Assembly: GCA_049587755.1 (NCBI GenBank)
Contig: JBAVEN010000104.1
Location: 1 to 64,000, forward strand
Direction of reading: 5' to 3'
DNA: 64,000 bases
Origin: Bog-375 sp049587755
GTDB taxonomy: Bacteria; Acidobacteriota; Terriglobia; Bryobacterales; Bryobacteraceae
The position numbers and the translations under genes were made by a program. Positions 34,901 through 42,138 of the stretch are shown here, one piece after another. Under the pieces are notes generated by a model, which had not been told where the DNA came from, ran no database searches, and saw only the letters and a program-made list of their open reading frames with translations. Numbering within the stretch: position 1 is the stretch's first letter; every line of letters starts with the position of its first letter.

Positions 34901-35714
34901 ATCGTCGCCGCACGCCAAATCCGAAATCGGTTGTCCAGCCTGCCACTATGAGCCCGGGGTGCGCGGTTTTGCCAAGGCGAAGATACAGGGCTTTTCGCAA
35001 CTGGTCGTCTCACTGACCGGGGCGCCGGCAACCAAACCCGCCGCCATCGTCAATGACGCGACCTGCCTGCACGGCGGCTGTCACAGCACCCGCGAATTGA
35101 CCGGCGTCCTCTATGCGCGCCGCCTCTTCTATTTCAATCACGCCAAGCATCTCGGGAGCACCTTCGCAGCGGCCAGCTTCGACGGGCCCGGAGGGGGCCC
35201 TAGCCCCGCCAAGGACTGGCGCGGTCCTGAGCTGCGCTGCACCAGTTGCCATACCGACGTGGGCCCCGAAAGCCACGTCGCCGTGGACACCAACGCCTGC
35301 TTCACCTGCCACTTTGAGACCGCCGGTTCCAGCGCGCCGTCTCCGCAGCCCTCGATTGCCGGAGTGGGCTGTGTCGCCTGCCATGCCGTTCCGCAAGGCG
35401 GGGCGCCCGCCGGGGCCGGCGCCGGCCAGTTCGACCATGCGGCCGCCGGGGTGACGCCCGATGACGCCGTTTGCGCCGGCTGCCACGCGGACCTGTCGCG
35501 CGGATCCATGGCGGTGGAAGATCGGCAGTGCCGCCATTGCCACCTGGAGCGTTCCCAGGACCTGCTCCGCGCCGGTGAGACCGCCATTCACCGCCAGCAC
35601 GTACGCGATGCCGCGATCGGCTGCGACTGGTGCCACGGGGTGATCCGCCATCGCCTGGACCGCCAACCGGTGGCTACCGCCCGCGTGGCAGGGTCCGGCA
35701 AAGCGGGGGAATGA
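31953..35714 (+). CDS. Fusion of many-pass membrane domain with nine-haem c-type cytochrome
   Basis: The start is ATG 31953, within the protease gene's end and behind GGAGG; 1,253 residues. Residues 1 to about 930 are almost all hydrophobic, with some 25-30 membrane segments and no family I recognise. After a last span (RFLYAFPVGLLGVATFGSWGV) the chain becomes a multihaem cytochrome of NapC/NirT-like start (NPIFCGSCHEMRAYFSNWQSSPHAK). Haem motifs begin at residues 969, 994, 1096, 1116, 1140, 1174, 1193 and 1224 (CxxCH), plus an unusual CX4CH (CLHGGCH) at 1038, nine in all. The haem part must be on the outer face. It probably links the cytoplasmic Hdr-hydrogenase to the quinone pool or periplasmic acceptors, but this is inference from its place in the operon. 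Confidence 0.85.
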   Translation: MPNKRVIEAGHLLAMVFVTLLLAGAHQYLGAHPFIAGLLLGAFAVPYYAAARITSERRFLYPAALLLVLAYHLLLYGAGIAPALQPLFALVPVAFIYTIASQNLLHRPEGASQALYGANGVLIGVMALWILVRLAWFYQQSPLATALALAGFCVYAWFRFRATEKILHSLAVVLLGSGAFLVFLYWRPQLAVVLATVTGLLILSFFYRRTDGPALPRLETGALLAAGAYLLYMGAAAGTLGPSLIPFGYLVAAAIWLQLALALNRPEQPDILGPRPTVLPCLLPLFGGGIVLALAGCFSIPALLHPRTPIAPTVGYLAVFAFVFAATGSRLAQGSRSLIGVAAARLIAGLGRVAPLAAFAYIAAERSPAGLRLALGALSVGIVSLLWAYRQRPKLLVRRNYYAYQAGIFLILAYFLAERRLVAAGSPVDLAAGAGAVLAVLATAWLLRRRVTEACRLSLYEVASGGAIVAALICPLGNPIDPLLAAKLGLPLMLASVIAFLAVREVSVLFSIPVALGFWLYIAEWLLGVRGEWLGVAYLVLGVGWAAVGYRLSHGAGRWSALFYFMWFLSVGVSLALFWPYQAVGAWLAPLWPVAFVLVARGSYSRRDPAFAWALEAIGGVLAMCAAGALLWQHLYAPAAFALLIYALLYAWVAARRGAWLYVYAAAASAVAAFHLELLATGWALFSLPLFFVVAAAFSLFAMWLRRRGYRREAPPLDLSAAAGALTGFAILLALPFGQMSDVGWVSGLAYLVLYLLLSQYGGGQAFLAGAGLAAAFAIYEFLPLLTPVTAGNRIAFLMPIALVLVLLGRWRQAGRDKRAAWALYAAAIAVTVAASFFVLGPVAVPAAARTVLLVALAVWLALLIATEREIFIYCATLTLAILAYHFVQNSTDLFGRHLVGFFLWGAALLGLIFVAAVARNVVRFRRPTLFLPAPQWRHRFLYAFPVGLLGVATFGSWGVSTSSNPIFCGSCHEMRAYFSNWQSSPHAKSEIGCPACHYEPGVRGFAKAKIQGFSQLVVSLTGAPATKPAAIVNDATCLHGGCHSTRELTGVLYARRLFYFNHAKHLGSTFAAASFDGPGGGPSPAKDWRGPELRCTSCHTDVGPESHVAVDTNACFTCHFETAGSSAPSPQPSIAGVGCVACHAVPQGGAPAGAGAGQFDHAAAGVTPDDAVCAGCHADLSRGSMAVEDRQCRHCHLERSQDLLRAGETAIHRQHVRDAAIGCDWCHGVIRHRLDRQPVATARVAGSGKAGE

Positions 35715-35735
35715 AATCGATGCGGTTGTTCGAGC

Positions 35736-35764
35736 TTGACTTGCGCCCGGCGACTTGTTTAACT
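35736..35764 (+). promoter_or_regulatory. Possible promoter for the marR-hypC pair
   Basis: TTGACT at 35736-35741 and TTAACT at 35759-35764 (17-base spacer) resemble a sigma70 promoter. A short inverted repeat GAAACTATTTC at 35768-35778 lies just downstream and could be a MarR site. AAGGA at 35785-35789 is the ribosome-binding site. Confidence 0.35.
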
Positions 35765-35795
35765 GAAGAAACTATTTCTCGATAAAAGGATCTAT

Positions 35796-36401
35796 ATGTT
35801 GCCCGACCGCAGCCTGCGAGAGATCGACGACTTTCTGGGAAGCGCGCATATCTTCGCGTCCGCCGTAACGGACATCATTGAGCAGAAACTGCTGGAGAAA
35901 ATCGCTGAAGGCCAGGTCACGGCCTCGCAGATGAAGCTGCTGAAGCTGGTGGGCACGACGGATTCCTACACGCTGGGCGATGTGGCTTCCTTTCTTCGGG
36001 TCAGCAATGCCGCCGCCAGCAAGACGGTGGACCGCCTGGTACGGCGCGACCTGCTGCGGCGTACCGAGGACCAGCGGGACCGGCGTGTTCTGCACCTCCA
36101 CCTCACCCGCGCCGGCCGCCGGCTGTTAGCGGCTTATGAGAACGCCCGCCAGCGCAAGCTCCAGAGCATCTTCGTCCAGTTCCCGCCGGAAGAGTTGCAG
36201 CGCGCCTCGGAGCTGCTGGACCGGCTGTCGGCGGATCTGGTGGATCACACCTCGAATCCGGAGGAGCTCTGCCTTAAGTGTGGAATCTATTTCCGGGAAC
36301 GGTGCCTGGTGCGCCAGCTTGTCCCGCGCAATTGTTTTTACCAGCGCTCCCGAAAGGCGTCGCGGCAGCGGCCCATTCGGGAGAGCAATGGGAAGGAATG
36401 A
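35796..36401 (+). CDS. MarR-family regulator with C-terminal four-cysteine motif
   Basis: 201 residues. Residues about 25-125 are a MarR winged helix: TASQMKLLKLVGTTDSYTLGDVASFLRVSNAAASKTVDRLVRRDLL and the wing RTEDQRDRRVLHLHLT. The C-terminal extension carries C159, C162, C170 and C180 in the form CX2CX7CX9C, followed by a basic tail. MarR proteins are normally about 140-150 residues and lack this. The motif could bind an Fe-S cluster or Zn and make the regulator respond to redox state, O2 or iron supply, which would suit control of a hydrogenase cluster. It lies 81 bases after the membrane cytochrome gene and three bases before hypC. Confidence 0.8.
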   Translation: MLPDRSLREIDDFLGSAHIFASAVTDIIEQKLLEKIAEGQVTASQMKLLKLVGTTDSYTLGDVASFLRVSNAAASKTVDRLVRRDLLRRTEDQRDRRVLHLHLTRAGRRLLAAYENARQRKLQSIFVQFPPEELQRASELLDRLSADLVDHTSNPEELCLKCGIYFRERCLVRQLVPRNCFYQRSRKASRQRPIRESNGKE

Positions 36402-36404
36402 ATT

Positions 36405-36677
36405 ATGTGTCTGGCAGTGCCGGGTAAAATCATCGAGGCCGAAGAGCGCGACGGCAACCGGATCGCGACGGTGCAGTTCGGCGGCATTGCCCGCCAGGTG
36501 TTTCTGAACTTCGTTCCCGAAGCCCAAGTGGGCGATTACGTCGTGGTGCACGTCGGTTTTGCCATCAGCCGCGTGGATGCGGAAGAGGCCGCGCGCACCT
36601 ACCGGCTGCTGGAGGACATGGGCCTGCTGGAAGCGGAACTCGGCGGTGCGGTGCAGCCGGAACCGGGAATACCGTGA
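36405..36677 (+). CDS. hypC: Hydrogenase assembly chaperone HypC/HupF
   Basis: 90 residues. It begins MCLAVPGKIIE, the HypC signature in which the Cys after the initiator Met binds the Fe(CN)2CO unit and the large subunit's cysteine during NiFe assembly. FGGIARQVFLNFVPEAQVGDYVVVHVGFAISRVD completes the OB-fold domain. Its presence with the maturation protease shows that the cluster makes an active NiFe enzyme. The other hyp genes (A, B, D, E, F) are not in the window and must be elsewhere. It is translationally linked to the MarR gene. Confidence 0.93.
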   Translation: MCLAVPGKIIEAEERDGNRIATVQFGGIARQVFLNFVPEAQVGDYVVVHVGFAISRVDAEEAARTYRLLEDMGLLEAELGGAVQPEPGIP

Positions 36678-36758
36678 AATAACTTCGAAGAATCCAATCG
36701 CCGGCGGCGCGGATGCAGCGTGCTTGTCCTGGACCGCTGCCGGCGCTAAACTCCAGCC

Positions 36759-37253
36759 ATGAGAGAATACATAGTTTCCACTCTGATTCTCTTGTCCCTA
36801 CCATCTGTTTCGGCGCAGGTGGTGCCCGCGGGGTGGCAGATCGTCAAAGATTCCAAGAACGATTCCAGGAACTCCTGCCAGATAGCGGTTCCACCGGATT
36901 GGTCCTTGCTTGGCGACAATACCGGCGCGGCCTTTTTCCACGATGTCACGACAGCGATAGCGGCGGTCACCAGCCAGCCTGCACAGGCCTTTAAGCCGAT
37001 GACGGAAGCAGTGCAGAAGTTGCTCCACATTCGCAAGGAGAAGATGTTTGAAAACAGCGCCAGCCGCATTTTTTATCAGGATCAGATCTCCGCGAATCAA
37101 GACAATCCGAATGCTTACAGCGTCAGCGTGCCTGGAAAGGACGGCACCTGCAGCGGTCATGTGACATTTCTTCCGAGCATCTCCGAGGAAATAGCCCGGA
37201 AGATCGCGCTCAGTCTCGGCCCGGCGCCCGAGCCGCGCGACGGGTCCTTTTGA
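36759..37253 (+). CDS. Hypothetical secreted protein
   Basis: 164 residues with a Sec signal peptide (MREYIVSTLILLSLPSVSAQ, cleavage likely after SAQ). The mature part has VPPDWSLLGDNTGAAFFHD and a later single Cys (KDGTCSGHVTF); I do not recognise the family. The fold looks like a small alpha/beta domain similar to secreted proteins that begin with an APxGW-type motif (VVPAGWQIVKD). It sits between hypC and the Asp-box protein gene with no sign of coupling to either. Confidence 0.6.
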   Translation: MREYIVSTLILLSLPSVSAQVVPAGWQIVKDSKNDSRNSCQIAVPPDWSLLGDNTGAAFFHDVTTAIAAVTSQPAQAFKPMTEAVQKLLHIRKEKMFENSASRIFYQDQISANQDNPNAYSVSVPGKDGTCSGHVTFLPSISEEIARKIALSLGPAPEPRDGSF

Positions 37254-37388
37254 GAATCGGACTCTCAGAGGATAGGTGCCGTTCTCGTTAATATACAATG
37301 ATGCAAGCGGAGAACCGGCCATCGTTCCGGCTGATTGGCAAATTCCAGTTCTTGGACGTGTCTGGGCCGATGCTCCCAGGGGGTATGA

Positions 37389-40300
37389 ATGCGGGTACGA
37401 CTTTTCTTGTTCGCGCTTTTGTGCTTGTCGCAGGTTGGGTTCTCGCAGGTTGATGAAAAGCTGCTGAAGGGCATGCAGTATCGCCTGATCGGACCGTTCC
37501 GAGGCGGCCGCGTGCTGGCGGTCGCGGGCATCGCCGGCGACCCGCAGACTTATTACTTCGGCGGAGCATCGGGAGGCGTGTGGAAGAGCATCGATGGCGG
37601 TGCTCACTGGGCTCCTCTATTCGATAAGGAAGCGGTTTCCTCTATCGGCAGCATTGCCATCGCTCCCTCCGACCCAAACATCGTCTACGTCGGCACGGGC
37701 GAAGGCTGCTTGCGCGGGGACCTTTCTTATGGTGACGGGATCTACCGCTCCAATGACGGCGGCAAGACATGGAAGAATCTCGGATTGCGCGACTCCCGGC
37801 ATATCCCGACCGTTCTGGTCGACCCTCGCAACCCGGAAATCGTTCTGGCAGCGGCGATGGGCCATGCGTTCGCGCCCAGCGCCGAGCGCGGCGTGTATCG
37901 AAGCACCGATGGCGGCAAGACATGGGCCAAGGTGCTGTACGTCGACGATCGAACCGGCGCCACCGATATCGCCTTCGCCCCAAGCAATCCCAATATCGTG
38001 TTTGCAGCTATGTACCAGGTGGAGCGCCAACCCTGGACCTTCACCAGCGGCGGTCCGGGCAGCGGCCTCTACCGTTCCACTGACGGCGGCGCAACCTGGA
38101 GTCACCTCGAAGGCAACGGTTTGCCTCAGGGCATATTGGGCCGGATCGGTGTGTCCGTCTCTGGCGCGGACCCGAACCGCGTGTATGCGCTCATCGAAGC
38201 GGAAAAAGGCGGGCTCTACCGCTCCGATGATGGCGGCGACAAATGGGAACCGGTGAACGGCGATGAACGCTACCGCCAGCGCGCCTGGTATTTCAGCCAC
38301 GTGTTTGCCGATCCCAAAGACCCCGACACCGTCTACGTTCTCAATACAGGCATGTTTCGCTCCACCGACGCCGGCAAGACGTTCACCCTGCTTCCAGCGC
38401 CTCACGGCGATCATCACGGGCTCTGGATCGACCCTGCCAACCCGCAGCGCATGATCAACGGCGACGATGGCGGCGCCACTATCACCATCGACGGCGGCAA
38501 GAACTGGACGCCGCAAATGAATCAGCCGACCGCGCAGTTTTATCACGTCACCACCGACAACCGCTTCCCCTATTACGTGTTCGGCGCGCAGCAGGACAAC
38601 ACCCCAGTGGCCACGGCCAGTTGGAGCGATTCCGGACTGATCGGCACGCAGGACTGGTACGTAGTGGCGGGATCGGAAAGCGCATTCATGGCCGCCGATC
38701 CGCGCGACGGCAACATCGTCTACTCTGCCGGCCAGGGCGTGGCCCGTTTCGATAAGCACAACGACCAGGGTCTCGATATCTCACCCTGGCCGGTCGATTT
38801 CGCCGGGCACGGCGCCGGCGACTTCCCACACCGCCTTCAATGGACCGAGCCGATTCTGTTTTCCCCGCACGACCCTAACGTCATTTACACGGCGGGCGAA
38901 GTTGTTTTCAAAACCACCAACGAGGGAAAGAGCTGGACCATCATCAGTCCGGATCTCACGCGCAACGATAAGTCCAAGCAGAAGGCCTCCGGCGGCCCAA
39001 TCACCGAGGACAACACCAGCGTGGAATACTATGACACGATCTTCGCGCTGGCCGAGTCGCCGGTAGAAAACGGCCTGCTGTGGGCCGGCAGCGACGATGG
39101 GCTGATTCACATCACGCGCAATGGCGGCGGCTCCTGGCAGAACGTCACCCCGCCCTCTATGCCGGAATGGGGACTGGTGAGCCTGATCGATCCTTCACCC
39201 CACAGCGCCGGCACAGCTTATGTTGCGGTGGATCGCCACAAGCTCGACGATTTCAAGGCTTACATTTTCAAAACCGCCGATTACGGCAAAACCTGGGCCG
39301 AGATCGCCGCCGGCATTCCCGAGGGCGATTACGTGCACGCCGTGCGCGAAGACCCCAAACGCAAGGGACTCCTGTACGCCGGCACGGAAACCGGAGTCTG
39401 GGTTTCTTTCGACGACGGCGCCCACTGGCAAAAGCTGCGGCTCAACTTGCCCACGGTCCCTGTCCATGACCTGGTCATAAAAGATGATGACCTGGTGGTG
39501 GCCACGCACGGCCGCGCCTTTTGGATTCTCGACGATCTCACGCCGCTGCGCCAGATGGCGCCCACCGATGTGGATGCCGCGGCCAAACTCTTCGCGCCCC
39601 GCCCCGCCTACCGCCTCCGCTTTCCTGATTCTCTCGACCGGCGCCAGCCGGCCGGCGAAAATCCGCCTCCGGGCGCAGTCCTTTATTACTATCTGAAGTC
39701 CGCTCCCAAGCAACCGATAAAACTGGAGATTCTGGACGCGCAAGGCAACGTCGTCAAAACCTATTCCAGCGCCAAAAAGGAGGAGGACCTGGGTCCCGCG
39801 GAGTGGCCGGATGTCCAACGTGTCAGCGAAGTGCTGCCCGCGGAGGCTGGTCTCAACCGCTTTTTCTGGAATCTTCGCTACGAAGACCCTGTCAAGGTTC
39901 CGGGCGCGTTCTACGAATCCGATATAGCGCCCAAAGGCCCCATGGCTCTTCCCGGCGCCTACCAGGTGCGCCTCACTGCCGGCGGTCAGAGCCAGACCGC
40001 GCACCTCGAACTGCGTGAGGACCCGCGCATCCACGTCTCGCTTGCCGACCTCGAAAAGCAGGCGGATCTGGAGAAGCGGATCGCGCAGAGCCTGACCTCG
40101 CTGCACCGGACCGTCAATGAAATCCGCGACCTTCGCGCGCAACTCACCGCGCTGGACCGGCATTACAAGAACGCGCCCGAATGGCAGCCGTTGAAGCCGG
40201 TTGCCGCCGATTTGCTCAGCAAGATCGCGTCGGTTGAAGGGAAGATAATGCAGGTGAAGATGAAAAGCACGGAGGGAGATCTGCGCTATCCGACCATGAT

Positions 40301-40511
40301 CGACGAGCAGTTGATCTCTCTCAACTGGAGCGTGGATTCCTCCGACGCAGCGCCCACCGAAGGCCAGCAACAGCTTTTCGCGAAACTCAGCGCCGGGCTG
40401 CAGGAGGAGTTAGACGTCTGGAACCAGATCCTGAGCCAGGATCTCACGCGTTTCAATCGCGCGGCCGAGAAGCAGAAGATCAGCCTGGTGGACGTGAAAA
40501 CGCGGCAGTAG
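37389..40511 (+). CDS. Large secreted Asp-box (BNR/VPS10-like) beta-propeller protein
   Basis: 1,040 residues with a signal peptide (MRVRLFLFALLCLSQVGFSQ). Residues about 25-720 hold repeated Asp-boxes of the S/TxDxGxxW form: SIDGGAHW, SNDGGKTW, STDGGKTW, STDGGATW, SDDGGDKW, TIDGGKNW, SFDDGAHW and weaker ones. That implies one or two large propellers of the sortilin/VPS10 or xyloglucanase (GH74-like) type. The C-terminal part contains an Ig-like domain (LPGAYQVRLTAGGQSQTAHLELRED) and a long helical tail. Such proteins are often annotated as glycosyl hydrolases, but no catalytic pair is evident; binding or protein processing at the surface is equally likely. Confidence 0.85.
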   Translation: MRVRLFLFALLCLSQVGFSQVDEKLLKGMQYRLIGPFRGGRVLAVAGIAGDPQTYYFGGASGGVWKSIDGGAHWAPLFDKEAVSSIGSIAIAPSDPNIVYVGTGEGCLRGDLSYGDGIYRSNDGGKTWKNLGLRDSRHIPTVLVDPRNPEIVLAAAMGHAFAPSAERGVYRSTDGGKTWAKVLYVDDRTGATDIAFAPSNPNIVFAAMYQVERQPWTFTSGGPGSGLYRSTDGGATWSHLEGNGLPQGILGRIGVSVSGADPNRVYALIEAEKGGLYRSDDGGDKWEPVNGDERYRQRAWYFSHVFADPKDPDTVYVLNTGMFRSTDAGKTFTLLPAPHGDHHGLWIDPANPQRMINGDDGGATITIDGGKNWTPQMNQPTAQFYHVTTDNRFPYYVFGAQQDNTPVATASWSDSGLIGTQDWYVVAGSESAFMAADPRDGNIVYSAGQGVARFDKHNDQGLDISPWPVDFAGHGAGDFPHRLQWTEPILFSPHDPNVIYTAGEVVFKTTNEGKSWTIISPDLTRNDKSKQKASGGPITEDNTSVEYYDTIFALAESPVENGLLWAGSDDGLIHITRNGGGSWQNVTPPSMPEWGLVSLIDPSPHSAGTAYVAVDRHKLDDFKAYIFKTADYGKTWAEIAAGIPEGDYVHAVREDPKRKGLLYAGTETGVWVSFDDGAHWQKLRLNLPTVPVHDLVIKDDDLVVATHGRAFWILDDLTPLRQMAPTDVDAAAKLFAPRPAYRLRFPDSLDRRQPAGENPPPGAVLYYYLKSAPKQPIKLEILDAQGNVVKTYSSAKKEEDLGPAEWPDVQRVSEVLPAEAGLNRFFWNLRYEDPVKVPGAFYESDIAPKGPMALPGAYQVRLTAGGQSQTAHLELREDPRIHVSLADLEKQADLEKRIAQSLTSLHRTVNEIRDLRAQLTALDRHYKNAPEWQPLKPVAADLLSKIASVEGKIMQVKMKSTEGDLRYPTMIDEQLISLNWSVDSSDAAPTEGQQQLFAKLSAGLQEELDVWNQILSQDLTRFNRAAEKQKISLVDVKTRQ

Positions 40512-40538
40512 CCGGCGGCACCGCTGCCGCGACGTGGC

Positions 40539-40577
40539 GCGGGCTGTCTTGCCCGCTGTGTCGAGATGCGTCTCGAC
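40539..40577. repeat. Paired hairpins between convergent genes
   Basis: GCGGGC/GCCCGC (40539-40544 and 40551-40556) is followed at once by GTCGAGA/TCTCGAC (40560-40566 and 40571-40577) and then CTTTCTTT. The second hairpin with its T-rich tract could end transcription from the Asp-box gene. The paired-hairpin layout also resembles dispersed intergenic repeats. Confidence 0.55.
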
Positions 40578-40644
40578 CTTTCTTTGGATTCCTTGATACG
40601 CGCGCCACGCACCGGAGTCGAGTTGGGCGTGAGAAATGTAGCCG

Positions 40645-41985
40645 CTAGTCCTTCGCTACCTGCCCGTCCTTCATGACGAAGGTGACGTGCTCCAACACGG
40701 TGACATCCGCCAGCGGGTCGCCGTCGACGGCGATCAAATCGGCGAACTTGCCCGCTTCCAACGTGCCTACCCGATTCGTCCAGCCCAGCAAGTCGGCGGC
40801 GTTAATGGTCGCCGCCTGAATCGCCTGGAGGGGCGTCAGCCCGAGCCGCGTCATGGCTGCGAACTCGTGCGCGTTCAGGCCGTGCGGATACACGGCTGCA
40901 TCTGTACCGAACGCCACCTTGACTCCCGATCGCATTGCCAGGCCGATATTTTTGCCGGCAAGCTGCATCACCACCCGTGCCTTTTCCAGAACGCCGGGTG
41001 TGATGCCAAGCTGGCTGGCGTGTGCCGGAAACCACTCGAGCAGGTAGAGCGTGGGCACCAGGTACGTGCCGCGCTCTTTCATCAGGCGGATGCACTCTTC
41101 GTCAATATATGTACCGTGCTCGATAGAATCCACGCCCGCCAGCACCGCGTTGCGAATTCCTAAGGCGCCGTGCGCATGGGCCGCGACCTTCCGTCCCAGG
41201 CCATGCGCCGTCGCCACGATGGCGCGCATCTCCTCGGGGGAATACTGCTCCAGTGCCGGATCGTCGCCTTCGGACAACACCCCGCCAGTAGCCATGAACT
41301 TAATCACGTCGGCACCGAACTTGATGTTCTCCCGAACCTTCACTGTCACGCCGGCAACGCCATCGGCCACCCCGTCGCTGGTAAAGTGAAACTGCGGCGC
41401 CAGAAAGTTCTCGTCGAAGTGTCCGCCGGTGATGGTCAACGCCGGACCCGAAGCCACCAGGCGCGGCCCCGGTACGTCCCCTGCGTTTATGGCGTCACGC
41501 AAGGCGATATCCGCGAAACCGTGGGCGCCGAGATTTCGCGCAGTGGTGAAGCCCGCTTCCAGGGTCACGCGCGCATTGCGAGCTCCCAGCAGCGCTTCAC
41601 GCGGCACGGACAAGTGCAGCCGCGCGGGCCCGATCAGGTTGGGGGAAAACGTCAGGTGCGTGTGGCAATCGATCAACCCCGGCAGCACTGTCTGCTTGCT
41701 TAAGTCGATGACTCGCGCTCCGGCGGGAAGCTTCGCCTCCAATTCTTGCGTGCCGCCCACTGCAACAATGCGTCCGCCCTCAACCAGAATCGTCCGCTGC
41801 GTCAAGTAGTGGCCGGTACGGACATCCAGAATCCGGCCCGCCTTGATTACCAGCGGTGGCGTCTGTGCTTGAGCAAATACGCAGGCCAGGATCAGGCAGC
41901 AGACGATAGACCAGACTGCGGAACGGCGTTTCGGCGTTAACTCCAAGCGCAACCGGAAACCGCAGGGGCTCGAGTTCGTCAGCAT
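40645..41985 (-). CDS. Secreted amidohydrolase (imidazolonepropionase/prolidase-like)
   Basis: The start is set at ATG 41985, which has GGAG eight bases upstream; the frame runs 41 codons further but without support. 446 residues, with a hydrophobic export segment (AVWSIVCCLILACVFAQAQ). Metal ligands of the amidohydrolase fold are visible: GLIDCHTHLTF (HxH), the bridging Lys in DVIKFMATGG, His in VAAHAHG and SIEHGTYI, and Asp in VAFGTDAAVYPHG. These enzymes usually hydrolyse Xaa-Pro or Xaa-Arg dipeptides or cyclic amides. It follows the frameshifted M19-like dipeptidase on the same strand, 153 bases apart, which suggests joint peptide use. Confidence 0.87.
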   Translation of the reverse strand: MLTNSSPCGFRLRLELTPKRRSAVWSIVCCLILACVFAQAQTPPLVIKAGRILDVRTGHYLTQRTILVEGGRIVAVGGTQELEAKLPAGARVIDLSKQTVLPGLIDCHTHLTFSPNLIGPARLHLSVPREALLGARNARVTLEAGFTTARNLGAHGFADIALRDAINAGDVPGPRLVASGPALTITGGHFDENFLAPQFHFTSDGVADGVAGVTVKVRENIKFGADVIKFMATGGVLSEGDDPALEQYSPEEMRAIVATAHGLGRKVAAHAHGALGIRNAVLAGVDSIEHGTYIDEECIRLMKERGTYLVPTLYLLEWFPAHASQLGITPGVLEKARVVMQLAGKNIGLAMRSGVKVAFGTDAAVYPHGLNAHEFAAMTRLGLTPLQAIQAATINAADLLGWTNRVGTLEAGKFADLIAVDGDPLADVTVLEHVTFVMKDGQVAKD

Positions 41986-42138
41986 CGGGATTTCTCCGTT
42001 CTTCAAGATCTGCTCCGGATCTGAATTCTCCCCGTCTATAATCACCTCGGGATTCCAGTTCTTGCGTGAGATTCTCAATGAGTATACACGAACCCGGCCC
42101 AGGTTCATCGGTCGAGCGCCTTACCCCGGCTTCCGGAC

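Noticed and set aside
37389..40511. Assignment of the Asp-box protein as an active sialidase or GH74 enzyme
   Set aside because: Repeated Asp-boxes alone do not define catalysis, and I cannot see a conserved catalytic residue set.
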